Shown here piece after piece: positions 39,499-48,112 of a DNA stretch of 50,353 nt. Both the position numbers and the translations under genes were made by a program. The notes beneath the pieces are model-generated. The model saw nothing but the letters and a program-made list of their open reading frames with translations. It had not been told where the DNA came from and made no database searches. Each line of letters begins with the position of its first letter. The stretch's first letter is position 1. Source of the DNA: JBAYNW01 sp041678605 (GTDB lineage: Bacteria; Cyanobacteriota; Vampirovibrionia; Gastranaerophilales; Gastranaerophilaceae); contig JBAYNW010000013.1 of assembly GCA_041678605.1 (NCBI GenBank), positions 1-50,353 on the forward strand. Direction: 5' to 3'.

Positions 39499-40998
39499 TT
39501 ACTTTCTTAATAATATTTCAATTCCCGCTTTAAAGTAATTTTTTACTTCCGCAAATGAGCGGATGTTCAAAATTGAGTGCAAAATGAACATAGGCCGCAG
39601 ATAAAATCTTCTTATCGCCTGTTTGTGAAGTTCAAAAATCCTTTCCTTATCCAAAAAATGGGTTCTTACAACGGGGTAAAAATAAGCACTTTCAAAAGAA
39701 GCGTCGTCTTCAAGCAAATTGTTAGCATGGGCATATTTGCAAAATCTTGTGCCGAGAAGCGGCGTTGCGGTATAAAAACTTATAAAGTCGCTGTCAAGTT
39801 CAATCGCGAATTGAACTGTCTGTTCAATTGTATCTTCATCATCCCACGGAAGCCCTATGACAAAGTAATTGTAGATTTTAATCTTCGCTTTTTTAAAGAT
39901 TTTGACAGTATCTCTGACATCATCAATTGTAATTTTTTTCCCGATTTTGTCCAGAATGTACTGGGAACCGCTTTCTACACCAATACTTACCAGACGGCAG
40001 CCTGATTCGTACATCAATTCTGCCATTTCTGCATCTGCGGTGTCCGCCCTCGTATTTGCGGACCATGTTATTTTTAGCCCGCTTTCGATAATTTTTTCAC
40101 ACAAATTCATTGTCCATTCACGGTCTTGATTAAAAACATCAGACCAGAGAAGGAAATTTTTTATCCCGTAAGTTTCAACACATTCTCTAATTTCTTCAAT
40201 AATATTTTCAGCACTTCTGACGCGGACTTTCGACCCTGAAACGGGGGTCGCGAGGCAGAAAAAACAATGGTGCGGACATCCTCTTGACACCTTAATAACC
40301 GCCTGAACTTGATTATTGTCAGGCCTTCTGAATAAATTGTTGTCAACCAGATGGCGGGCAGGGAACGGAAGTTTGTCCAAATCTTTTATGAACGGCCGTT
40401 TGCCCGTGAACTTTGCCAAAATTTTAAACTTTTGGCCATCCCGATAACAGAGTCCTTTTATTTCAGGATAGGGTTTGCCTTCCAAAATTTCTTTCAAAGT
40501 TGTTTCCGCTTCGCCCACAATTATCAAATCAAGTGCTTTATACTTATATAAAACATCCGTGTTTGATGTCAAAAAATGTGCACCTTTTGCAATTGTAATG
40601 ACATTAGGCAAAATTTCTTTCGCAATCGCCAACACCGACAAATCATTTTCGAGGGTCGTTGTGGCTACGTTTACAACAAGGTAGTCAGGCTTGAATTCTT
40701 TTAAATCAGAAACAAATTGAACAGTTGAACGGTCGAATGGTTGAGCGGTTGAAGGGCTGGAAAGCTGAAGAGTTGAAAGGGTTTTCTCCAGTTTCCCGTT
40801 CCCTGTTCCCTCAAGACTATAATCCTCAATCCTCGCTTCAAGTCCGGTTTCTTCGGCAACAGCAGCCATATACATCAAATCCATCGGAGGCAAAGGCGGG
40901 ATTACCAGCAGCTCTTTAACCGGCTGTTGGCATCTGTCCTCCCTGTTCATAACAGGTGCGGGCGGATAAATAAAAAGTATTTTTTTCTTTCCTGACAT
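39499..40998 (-). CDS. B12-binding-domain radical SAM protein (BchE-like)
   Basis: About 499 residues. An N-terminal cobalamin-binding-type domain (ILFIYPPAPVMN, LPPMDLMYMAAVAEETG) is followed by the radical SAM core with CX3CX2C in SRGCPHHCFFCLATPVSG (about 237), then FLLWSDVFNQDREW and GVESGSQYILDKIGKKIT. The B12 domain carries a segment rich in Ser, Thr and Gln (about 74-100: TLQLSSPSTAQPFDRSTVQ) encoded by GGTTGAA-type tandem repeats (40718-40815) that leave the frame intact. I start at the ATG at 40998 (MSGKKKILFIYPP); TTG at 41037 is also in frame. The substrate is unknown; anaerobic modification of lipid or cofactor is typical of the family. Confidence 0.87.
   Translation of the reverse strand: MSGKKKILFIYPPAPVMNREDRCQQPVKELLVIPPLPPMDLMYMAAVAEETGLEARIEDYSLEGTGNGKLEKTLSTLQLSSPSTAQPFDRSTVQFVSDLKEFKPDYLVVNVATTTLENDLSVLAIAKEILPNVITIAKGAHFLTSNTDVLYKYKALDLIIVGEAETTLKEILEGKPYPEIKGLCYRDGQKFKILAKFTGKRPFIKDLDKLPFPARHLVDNNLFRRPDNNQVQAVIKVSRGCPHHCFFCLATPVSGSKVRVRSAENIIEEIRECVETYGIKNFLLWSDVFNQDREWTMNLCEKIIESGLKITWSANTRADTADAEMAELMYESGCRLVSIGVESGSQYILDKIGKKITIDDVRDTVKIFKKAKIKIYNYFVIGLPWDDEDTIEQTVQFAIELDSDFISFYTATPLLGTRFCKYAHANNLLEDDASFESAYFYPVVRTHFLDKERIFELHKQAIRRFYLRPMFILHSILNIRSFAEVKNYFKAGIEILLRK
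40718..40815. repeat. Short tandem repeats inside the B12 radical SAM gene
   Basis: Degenerate units TTGAACGGTCGAATGG, TTGAGCGG, TTGAAGGGC, then TTCCCGTTCCCTGTTCCC. They encode about 30 residues that separate the first and later strands of the cobalamin-domain region. Confidence 0.75.
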
Positions 40999-41039
40999 TA
41001 TAAACATAAGATTACTTGCAAAAAATATTGCAGTCAATA

Positions 41040-41218
41040 CCTACTTTTTCTGTAGAAAAAGTAGGCAAAAAGACTTTTGGAATATTAGCTCTTTCACTAA
41101 AGCAAAACAGATTGATGTGGAGGGGTTGAAAGGCTTTTTATAAAGTGATTAAGTGACTGGGTGATTAAGTGATTAAGTGCAACAAAAAAATTAAAACTTT
41201 CCTTTTCCCGTCTTCTAG
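41040..41218. repeat. Hairpin element (copy B) and 94-nt repeat ending at a stop codon
   Basis: CTACTTTTTC/GAAAAAGTAG (41041-41064) forms a hairpin like that at 17970, followed by the same GACTTTTGGAATATTAGCT block. A second unit, 41125-41218, contains AAGTGATTAAGTGACTGGGTG and ends CTTCTAG; it recurs with only two differences at 50009-50102. The CTAG at its end supplies the TAG stop of the Memo/AMMECR1 gene on the minus strand. Confidence 0.9.
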
Positions 41219-42558
41219 CTCCTTATATATTCCGTCGTGAACCGGTACGCTTCAAATGCGTCGGAGAAGTGTTTTGGGGGCATGCCGGCCTTTATTTTGA
41301 GCGAGTTCAAAAATAGGGCTTTTTCGGGCAGCTGCTCCCACACGGATGGCAGATAAACCGCCTGATAACTCCCGTCTTTTATAATTATTCCGTCCGTAAA
41401 AGGTTTTATCTGATTCAAAAGATCCTGTTCATTTTCAAAATGCATTTGTTCAGGTGCGGACAGCAGGGAAACGTCAATGGCTAAATCTTCAAACTCATCC
41501 TTTTTCAGCGGTGGAAATCTGGTGTCGGAAAACGCTGAGTTTTGGGCGTTTTTGACTAAGTCAATTATCAGTGGCTGGTGGGCAATAATCGAGCCGATGC
41601 AGCCTCTCAGATTTCCGTTTTTTTCCAAAGTTACAAAGCAGGCACCTGATTCCTCAAAAACAGCAGGAATTTTTTCGAATTTCGGGAATTTTTCACCCTC
41701 AAACTCTGCCATAATGCTTTTTTTGCAGGCATCAATAACAAACCGGGAAAAATGTTTTTTTATAAACTCATTTTTTTTACCTTCGTGCAGCAGCCAGCTT
41801 CCATAGCCCACGACCCTTGAGCCGTCGCCTGTTATGTCACCCGAATTCACCATGCCCACACGTATTAAAGAGTAGTTTTTAATCTTGACGAACTCCACCA
41901 AAGCACAAACTCCCACAGCACCGCATGCCCGATTCGGGTTAAATTGCTCTACATTGTTTGTTTCAATCATTTCTGCCGTCACACTGTCAATTTTTTTTGC
42001 CTCATTTGTTTCGTAAAAATGGCTTAAATCAGACGAGACGATGAAGGCATTTTTGGGGTTTTGCCAGTAATGTTCTATTATTTTCGTAATTTTTTCGTAA
42101 TGATTTCCCGCAAGAATAGGGATAATTTTTACCTTTGGCAAAACGTTTTGCAAAAAGGGAATTTGAACCTCAATAGAGTGTTCATCAACAAATGCGTCGT
42201 CTTCAAACTCACATCCGAATTTTTCTGCCAATTCCTGATTGATTTCCTGATTAACTTCAATTTCGCCAAGCGGGGTCGACCATTTGGCAAAACTTGACAG
42301 GGCAACGTTTTTGACGGCGACGTAATGAGGCGGTGCGATTATGAAAACATTTTTCACATTCTTATCAAGATACTGAAAACCCTCGCTTGCAAGCTGCCCC
42401 GAATACCTGTATCCGGCATGCGGAACTATTATGGCACGGGTTTGACAATCATAATCATGCACATTACTTTTTTTCAAAAGTTCTAACTGGTTTAACAGTT
42501 CGTCTTTATCGTCGGTATAAAATTTTCCTGCGGCGGATGTTGGTCTAATATTTTTCAT
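41215..42558 (-). CDS. AmmeMemoRadiSam system proteins B and A fused (MEMO1-AMMECR1)
   Basis: 447 residues with two domains. Residues 1-265 are a Memo-like domain (RPTSAAGKFYTDD, IIVPHAGYRYSGQ, FIIAPPHY, SSDLSHFYETNEAKK), related to extradiol dioxygenases and carrying metal-binding histidines. Residues 270-447 are an AMMECR1 domain, whose hallmark LRGCIGSIIAHQPLI is present with TRFPPLKKDEF. The partner radical SAM enzyme is divergent, 49 nt away, so the whole three-part system is here. Its function is not known; human MEMO1 and AMMECR1 are homologues. The stop codon is part of a repeat. Confidence 0.95.
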   Translation of the reverse strand: MKNIRPTSAAGKFYTDDKDELLNQLELLKKSNVHDYDCQTRAIIVPHAGYRYSGQLASEGFQYLDKNVKNVFIIAPPHYVAVKNVALSSFAKWSTPLGEIEVNQEINQELAEKFGCEFEDDAFVDEHSIEVQIPFLQNVLPKVKIIPILAGNHYEKITKIIEHYWQNPKNAFIVSSDLSHFYETNEAKKIDSVTAEMIETNNVEQFNPNRACGAVGVCALVEFVKIKNYSLIRVGMVNSGDITGDGSRVVGYGSWLLHEGKKNEFIKKHFSRFVIDACKKSIMAEFEGEKFPKFEKIPAVFEESGACFVTLEKNGNLRGCIGSIIAHQPLIIDLVKNAQNSAFSDTRFPPLKKDEFEDLAIDVSLLSAPEQMHFENEQDLLNQIKPFTDGIIIKDGSYQAVYLPSVWEQLPEKALFLNSLKIKAGMPPKHFSDAFEAYRFTTEYIRS

Positions 42559-42590
42559 AGTAAATTTACCTATTAATTTTTCTACAACTT

Positions 42591-42607
42591 AGATTATAAT
42601 ATAAGAC
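42591..42607 (+). promoter_or_regulatory. -10 promoter of the AmrS gene, probably leaderless
   Basis: A perfect TATAAT (42595-42600) ends seven bases before the ATG at 42608, with no ribosome binding site between. The gap is the same as between the rnpB -10 and the rnpB 5' end. Confidence 0.55.
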
Positions 42608-43603
42608 ATGAAATATCAAGATACTCTAAAGGATAATGTTCAATGCACCATTTGTCCGAGAAATTGTAGGCTCAAAGAAGGACAATCGGGGTTTTGCCAA
42701 ATAAGAAAAAATATAGCCGGAGAAGTGGTTTTAACCTCTTACGGCTACAATACGGGGCTTTCAATTGACCCGATTGAGAAAAAACCGCTTTATCATTTTT
42801 ACCCCGGAACAAAAGTTCTTTCTTTCGGAACTTTGGGGTGCAACATGGGTTGTCAATTTTGCCAGAATTGGCATATCTCAAAATCCAAAGCTGACCCCTC
42901 TCACCTAAATTGCACAACACCCGAAAAAATAGTTGAAACTGCTCAAAACCTCGGATGCAAAAGCGTTGCGTTCACTTACAATGATCCGGTTATATTCTTT
43001 GAATATGCGATTGACACCGCAAAAATTTGTCGGGATAAGGGAATTAAGACGGTTGCCGTGACAGCTGGATACATTAACCCCGAGCCGAGAAAAGAATTTT
43101 TCGCCTGTATGGATGCTGCAAACATTGACTTAAAATCCTTTAGCGAGGATTTTTACAAAAAGAACTGCCTTGCACATTTGGAACCGATATTAGACACTAT
43201 AAAGTACGTTAAGAATGAAACTAACTGCTGGTTAGAGCTTACGACACTCTTGATAGAAGGCGAAAACGATTCCGAAGATGAGATTGAGAGAGAATGTGAA
43301 TGGATTGTAAGAAATTTGGGAACCGATGTACCGCTTCATTTCAGTGCATTTCACCCAGATTACAAGTTTATGGACAGGCCGCCTACAAAACTTTCGACTC
43401 TTTTAAGGGCTTACGATATAGCAAAAAAAGCGGGAATAAGCTACGTTTATACAGGCAATCTGCCTGATACAAAAACGTCTACAACTTACTGCCAGTCCTG
43501 TTCAAAACCCGTCATCATCCGCAGCGGATATTCAATTGTTGAAAATAGCTTGCAAAAAGGCCATTGCAAAATCTGTGGGGCAAAATGTAGCGGGATATTT
43601 TAA
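42608..43603 (+). CDS. amrS: AmmeMemoRadiSam system radical SAM enzyme
   Basis: 331 residues. N-terminal CTICPRNCRLKEGQSGFC (about 13-30) is followed by the radical SAM cluster in GTLGCNMGCQFCQNWHIS (about 76-93), then YNDPVIFFEYAIDTA and FHPDYKFMDRPPT. The C-terminus has a zinc-ribbon-like arrangement of cysteines (CQSCSKP, then CKICGAKC). These features identify AmrS, the radical SAM member of the AmmeMemoRadiSam system. Its stop overlaps by four bases the stop of the convergent gene at 43600. Confidence 0.95.
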   Translation: MKYQDTLKDNVQCTICPRNCRLKEGQSGFCQIRKNIAGEVVLTSYGYNTGLSIDPIEKKPLYHFYPGTKVLSFGTLGCNMGCQFCQNWHISKSKADPSHLNCTTPEKIVETAQNLGCKSVAFTYNDPVIFFEYAIDTAKICRDKGIKTVAVTAGYINPEPRKEFFACMDAANIDLKSFSEDFYKKNCLAHLEPILDTIKYVKNETNCWLELTTLLIEGENDSEDEIERECEWIVRNLGTDVPLHFSAFHPDYKFMDRPPTKLSTLLRAYDIAKKAGISYVYTGNLPDTKTSTTYCQSCSKPVIIRSGYSIVENSLQKGHCKICGAKCSGIF

Positions 43604-44154
43604 ATACTCTTAAACCGTTCAAACTCTTTTTGTCTGAATTTGTTGATAACCTCTAAATCTTTTGGGTTAAAATTTGGGATTTCATATCTTTTTTGCCCGG
43701 AAAATTCATCTAACATAATCCCTCGTTGCTGCAAATCCGCAAGATTTTGTACCAAATTGCCGACCAAATCTTCATGTGTGTTTCCCCAGCCTGTTATTTT
43801 ATTATCCCGCCACCCTATATTTTCTATTTCTACAAAATAATAGGGCTTTGCACTATATTCTTTTCTTGAATCATCGATTATTAATTTCAGTGAATTATTT
43901 TTTAAAAAGTCCTGCAGTGTTGTAAAGGCACGTAATTTTCTGAGTTTCCTGTTGTTTATCAAATCAAGTACATTGTCAGTTTTATAAATTCCTCTTACTT
44001 CAAAAAAATCCTTTGCAAGCGGCTTTTTCCCCAATTTAAGAAGATTTAAAAAAGAGCCGAAAGCAATTTGTTCGCTAAAATCAGCACGTTGAAAATTAGA
44101 TACCGAATATCTGCCTTGAGCTTTATTATTTAAAATATTGCCTTTTATTTTCAT
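43600..44154 (-). CDS. Unassigned 184-aa protein with N-terminal AFG motif
   Basis: Basic soluble protein that I do not recognise. The first 33 residues are an Asn-rich lead-in (KIKGNILNNKAQGRYS) ending EQIAFGSF, like the lead-ins at 35235 and 44784. The body mixes helices and strands, with FVEIENIGWRDNKITGWGN in the middle. I use the ATG at 44154, with TAAGGCAG upstream; two ATGs 12-13 codons earlier would overlap the preceding gene. It is the last of three hypothetical genes on the minus strand. Confidence 0.75.
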   Translation of the reverse strand: MKIKGNILNNKAQGRYSVSNFQRADFSEQIAFGSFLNLLKLGKKPLAKDFFEVRGIYKTDNVLDLINNRKLRKLRAFTTLQDFLKNNSLKLIIDDSRKEYSAKPYYFVEIENIGWRDNKITGWGNTHEDLVGNLVQNLADLQQRGIMLDEFSGQKRYEIPNFNPKDLEVINKFRQKEFERFKSI

Positions 44155-44176
44155 CAACTGCCTTACTATATTTTTT

Positions 44177-44758
44177 CTAGCCAACATCAAAAAAATGATT
44201 CATCTCTTTTTGAATTACGTTATTGAAAGAAGCGGCAACCTTTTTAGCATTTAAAAAATCATAAACTTTAGGAATTTTAACCGTCTTTACAAATCGGTCT
44301 TTAACGCTTAATCCGTTTTCGTCATCAGCAAAATTTATCATCCCCGATGTCCTAAGGTTATATTTTTGAATATTTTCATCCAAAAACCCACCACTTATTT
44401 TAAACTCATCCTGACTTCGTGCTATCAGCTTTGTCAATTCGGCAAGCTTTGTAAATATTGGCAGATTCTCTTCGCCTCTAACAAACCAATTCTCATATTT
44501 CAAAAGCTCTAACCAATGATTATTTACGAAGAAAATACCGCCACCGAATTTACGAAACTCATCCACCTGAAGTTCGAGAGTGTCAGACTTCAAAGGATGG
44601 GGAAATTTATCAAATATCGGCTGAAGCTCTTCTTTCAAAGCTTTATTTTTTACATCCAACCCTAAACGGTGTAAACAATAATCGGTAGGACTATTCTCAA
44701 TCTTGTAGTGGAACATAAATCCGCCGACATTTTCTATACTTTTAGGTGATAACTCCAT
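44177..44758 (-). CDS. Unassigned 193-aa soluble protein
   Basis: No recognisable domain. It contains a Phe/Gly-rich stretch (RKFGGGIFFVNNHWLELLKY, about 69-88) and a helical C-terminus ending NHFFDVG. AAAGG lies nine bases before the ATG. Genes of unknown function lie within 25 nt on both sides on the same strand, so the three probably form an operon. Confidence 0.75.
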   Translation of the reverse strand: MELSPKSIENVGGFMFHYKIENSPTDYCLHRLGLDVKNKALKEELQPIFDKFPHPLKSDTLELQVDEFRKFGGGIFFVNNHWLELLKYENWFVRGEENLPIFTKLAELTKLIARSQDEFKISGGFLDENIQKYNLRTSGMINFADDENGLSVKDRFVKTVKIPKVYDFLNAKKVAASFNNVIQKEMNHFFDVG

Positions 44759-44783
44759 TATTAATTACCTTTCTGCTTTATTG

Positions 44784-45215
44784 CTAAGGGTTTTTCTTCG
44801 TTGTGTAGATTACATGGAGAGGCTCTGTAGAAAGCTCATCTACAGCCTCTTGAACTGTTTTTATGACAGCTTCATCGGAAAAATTCGGATGGGTCTTGTT
44901 AATTTTAACGTATCTGGTTGGAGTAGGAATTTCGATACGCTCTAAAAAATCCTTTGCTTTGGCAATGAAACCTTCTGTGTCTTTTTTCATTGTTCTTGCC
45001 GTAAAATAAAAAGTGTCTTCAGCCATACGGACTCTGCAAAATCCGACTAATATGTCAATGCCTTCTTGTTTTGCCCTTTCTGCTACCACTTCCAGTTTTG
45101 GTGTTATCCTTGATAATTCTTTTGACGCCTTTGAAGAACAGTATTTAATGGAATTTTTTTCGATAAGAGCCATACCAAATGTTTGTTGGTTTGAATTTAA
45201 TGCTTCAATTTTCAT
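44784..45215 (-). CDS. Unassigned 143-aa protein with N-terminal TFG motif
   Basis: Small mixed alpha/beta protein. The lead-in MKIEALNSNQQTFGMAL is the shortest of the FG-type starts seen in this window. VRMAEDTFYFTARTMKKDTEGF is in the middle, and the C-terminus is VQEAVDELSTEPLHVIYTTKK. GAAAGGGGC precedes the ATG. It is the first gene of a three-gene unit of unknown function, downstream of comEC. Confidence 0.78.
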   Translation of the reverse strand: MKIEALNSNQQTFGMALIEKNSIKYCSSKASKELSRITPKLEVVAERAKQEGIDILVGFCRVRMAEDTFYFTARTMKKDTEGFIAKAKDFLERIEIPTPTRYVKINKTHPNFSDEAVIKTVQEAVDELSTEPLHVIYTTKKNP

Positions 45216-45294
45216 TTTTGCCCCTTTCCTAAAATTTGGTTTTCAGTAACCTAAAAACCATAATAAATTTTTTTAACACTTTTTGATGCAAATG

Positions 45295-48108
45295 TTAAAA
45301 AATTGTTACAAATGTTTTGAAAATATATTTTCCGCCGAAGTAGGAATAAACTTTATACCGGTCATTTTCGCCCGCAATTTTAATTGAGTTTTGCCTGTCT
45401 GTACGCAAAACAAGAATTTTGTTTTGGTTAGACAGTAATCCGCCCCGACGTTTTTCCTCTTTCCCCGTTTCCTTTCCTTCCACAACTTCGTGCTGCTCCA
45501 GAAGATTTAAAGTAACCCCGTTCGGGTGTCCATAATTGTTTATTCCCGTCGAAATTATGGCAATCTGCGGATTTATTCTATCCAAAAAAGCTTTATTTAT
45601 AACATTTTTTGCCCCGTGGTGTCCGACTTTCAAGACCTCAATATTTTGGGGTAAATTTTTCTTAATCCTCTCAAACGCCATAACGCCCGCATCGCCCATA
45701 AAAAGTTCATCAAAATTATTGTCGGAAACAAGCGTTATAATAGAATTTTCGTTTTCGAAGTCCTCACCTTTAAAATTTGCTTTAAAGGTTTTTAATTCAA
45801 ATTTTTTTTCTTGTTTTGGATTGCTTCGTCGCTTTGCTTCTCGCAATGACTCATCATCACTTGTCATTGCGAGGAGGGCTTCAGCCCGACGCGGCAATCC
45901 AGTACTTTCTTTATATATAACTTCATTATTTTTCACTAATTTTAATTTATTTTTTGCCTTTTTATAAATTTCTCCCGCTAATCTTGATTTATCATCCAAA
46001 GAATTTACATAAACAGTTTTTATATTAAGATTTTCAATCAAATCGACAGCTCCGCCGGCATGGTCGGAGTCAAAGTGGGTTATGATAAGCCCTTCGATGT
46101 TCTTTATTCCCTTATCTTTTAAATATTCCAAAATAATTACTTTTGCCTGAGTTTTTCCGCCGTTATAGCCCATTTTTCCGCTGTCAATGAGAAAATACTT
46201 GTTCTGCGGAGTCTTAATCAAAAATGCATCTGCGTTTTGAACATCAAAGGCAATCGTTTCCAAATTATGATTGTTAAATGGCAGACAGGAAATTAATAAA
46301 ACTAAAGTTAAGAAAGCCGTGGTTAAAATTATTTTTTTAACAGAATTCTTCATCCCCCCTTGAGGGACTCTGCCGAGCGAAACATCCGGTGGATGTTTCG
46401 AGAGAGGTTGATTGAGGTGGGGGGCAGGCGAGGAAGAGGGTTGGGGTGAGGGGTAAATTTTAAACAGCAGCGTTGCCAAAAGCACAATTCCGTAATATAA
46501 AAAAATCTGTAAAACACTCGGTTGTGGCATTTGAATAAGTGAATGAGGAAGTTTTGCAAAATAATCCGATATAAACACCAGAGCATTTAAAACAGGGTTA
46601 AGGACAAAATCAAACAAAAAGCAGACCGTGTTTGCCATGGGTTTAATCAGAGCTAAAACCGCACTGACAAATCCGCCGAAGCTGATTACCGTCACAAAAG
46701 GCAGAATTGCTATATTGGCAAAAACAGAGTACAGACTGAACGAGTTAAAATAATACATTTGAATAGGTGCAACCCAAATTTGGGCGACCAGCGGCACAAA
46801 AATCGCCCCCGAAAGCCATGGGGGGACTTTTGTCTTGCCCCCTCCCCCCTTGAGGGAAGGACTCCGCTCTGTCGATTGAGTATCGACAGAGATGGAGGAA
46901 AAGTTTTGGGGTGGGGGTTGTAGCTGACTCCCTCCCCCCTTGAGGGGGAGGGTTTGGGGTGGGGGGTTATTATCAACTTTCTCAAACAAAACCGGAGCCG
47001 TCACCAAAAGCCCGAATGTAACCAAAAATGATAATTGAAACCCGACATCATTTATATAAGAAGGGTTGTAAATCAGCATAAGCAAAGCCACAAAAGACAG
47101 GAGGGATATGCTGTGGGCATCTCTGTCTATCAGTTTGCCTACCAGAATAAAAATCAGCATAAAAGCAGCCCTGATGACAGAAGGCCCAAGCCCCGTCATC
47201 ATTGCGTAAAATATAACAACAAAAATTCCGCTCGAAACGGTAAAGTTGAAAGGCACTCTAAGCCGTCTTAGAATGAAAAACCAAATTCCGTAAATCAAAG
47301 CTACATTCATCCCCGAAGCAGCCAAAATATGCAACAGTCCTGAATGCTGAAAGGATGTTTTAAGCCCCTCTGGCGGGGCCACCGCATCATCTCCAAAAAC
47401 AATTCCGCCCAAAAGTTCAAGGTTAGGGCTTTTTAAATATTTGGAGTGGGTTTTGATAATGTCATTTCGGACATTATTTAAGCCCTGTAAAAACCGCCAT
47501 TTTGGGCTTAATTTTGTATTTTGGATTGTGCAATCACCCTCATTTGCATAAAAAACACTGAAGGTATCGAAATTTTTTAAATATCGTCCGTAATCAAACT
47601 GGGAGGGATTTGAGACTTCAAATGGAGTTCTCAATTTGCCTTTCAGCTTATAAGTGTCGCCAATGTTGAATTTTTTGAAATTACCGCCCTCCGAATAAAC
47701 AGTAACAAGGGTTTTTGCCTTAATGTTTTCTGCTTTTCCACTGTAATATACTTTTGAAGCTTCAACAAAAAATTTTGTTTTATCGCCGGAACTGTTCGCC
47801 GGAATTGAAACAATTTGACCCTGAATTACCGCATTTTGCGGAGCTATTTGATAAAGTGCGTCAGAATTTTTTATCCTGAAACTTGCGTTGAAAAACGCAA
47901 AGAAAAACATAAAATAACAAAATAAAACCAATTTGGGCGATAAATAATTCTTGAAAATCGCAAAAATTCCCAAAACCAAAAGCAAAAATGACACCAGAAC
48001 GGCATGTTCCGAAAAGTAAGCAAAAAGCCCTATTATGTAAATTACGGACGTAAAAAACATTAGGAAAAACTTTTTCTGGACAGCTGAGCTTAAAAACTCC
48101 CTAATCAT
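45295..48108 (-). CDS. comEC: DNA uptake channel ComEC/Rec2 with three repeat insertions
   Basis: 937 residues. An N-terminal membrane and OB-like part (1-220) is followed by the Competence domain (LLHILAASGMNVALIYG, VRAAFMLIFILVGKLIDRDAH) and a C-terminal metallo-beta-lactamase domain with THFDSDHAGGAVDLIE (about 690) and KVGHHGAKN. Typical ComEC is 700-800 residues. The excess comes from three repeat-derived stretches that keep the frame: Pro/Gly-rich NNPPPQTLPLKGGG to SPSLKGGGGKT (about 380-425), SPQPSSSPAPHLNQ to LGRVPQGG (about 555-590), and GLPRRAEALLAMTSDDES to RRSN (about 738-765). The first two lie between membrane segments, the third in the hydrolase domain. It would carry single-stranded DNA into the cell if still functional. 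Confidence 0.93.
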   Translation of the reverse strand: MIREFLSSAVQKKFFLMFFTSVIYIIGLFAYFSEHAVLVSFLLLVLGIFAIFKNYLSPKLVLFCYFMFFFAFFNASFRIKNSDALYQIAPQNAVIQGQIVSIPANSSGDKTKFFVEASKVYYSGKAENIKAKTLVTVYSEGGNFKKFNIGDTYKLKGKLRTPFEVSNPSQFDYGRYLKNFDTFSVFYANEGDCTIQNTKLSPKWRFLQGLNNVRNDIIKTHSKYLKSPNLELLGGIVFGDDAVAPPEGLKTSFQHSGLLHILAASGMNVALIYGIWFFILRRLRVPFNFTVSSGIFVVIFYAMMTGLGPSVIRAAFMLIFILVGKLIDRDAHSISLLSFVALLMLIYNPSYINDVGFQLSFLVTFGLLVTAPVLFEKVDNNPPPQTLPLKGGGSQLQPPPQNFSSISVDTQSTERSPSLKGGGGKTKVPPWLSGAIFVPLVAQIWVAPIQMYYFNSFSLYSVFANIAILPFVTVISFGGFVSAVLALIKPMANTVCFLFDFVLNPVLNALVFISDYFAKLPHSLIQMPQPSVLQIFLYYGIVLLATLLFKIYPSPQPSSSPAPHLNQPLSKHPPDVSLGRVPQGGMKNSVKKIILTTAFLTLVLLISCLPFNNHNLETIAFDVQNADAFLIKTPQNKYFLIDSGKMGYNGGKTQAKVIILEYLKDKGIKNIEGLIITHFDSDHAGGAVDLIENLNIKTVYVNSLDDKSRLAGEIYKKAKNKLKLVKNNEVIYKESTGLPRRAEALLAMTSDDESLREAKRRSNPKQEKKFELKTFKANFKGEDFENENSIITLVSDNNFDELFMGDAGVMAFERIKKNLPQNIEVLKVGHHGAKNVINKAFLDRINPQIAIISTGINNYGHPNGVTLNLLEQHEVVEGKETGKEEKRRGGLLSNQNKILVLRTDRQNSIKIAGENDRYKVYSYFGGKYIFKTFVTIF
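45818..45900. repeat. GTCATTGCGAG-type palindrome inside comEC
   Basis: GGATTGCTTCGTCG with CGACGCGGCAATCC, and TCGCAATGAC (45841-45850) with GTCATTGCGA (45863-45872), form a nested palindrome. It encodes LLAMTSDDESLREAKRR and neighbours in the comEC frame. Confidence 0.85.
46353..46452. repeat. Hairpin element with variable stem inside comEC, copy 2
   Basis: CCCTTGAGGGACTC, then a 10-bp stem CGAAACATCC/GGATGTTTCG (46378-46400), then GAGAGG and a G-rich tail. It is the same design as 4-60, with a different stem. Confidence 0.85.
46838..46975. repeat. Hairpin element with variable stem inside comEC, copy 3, plus core repeat
   Basis: CCCCCTTGAGGG, a 10-bp stem CTCTGTCGAT/ATCGACAGAG (46867-46891, loop TGAGT), and a GGGGTGGGGG tail, followed by a short core copy CTCCCCCTTGAGGGGGAG (about 46930-46953) without the stem. 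Confidence 0.85.
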
Positions 48109-48112
48109 AATA

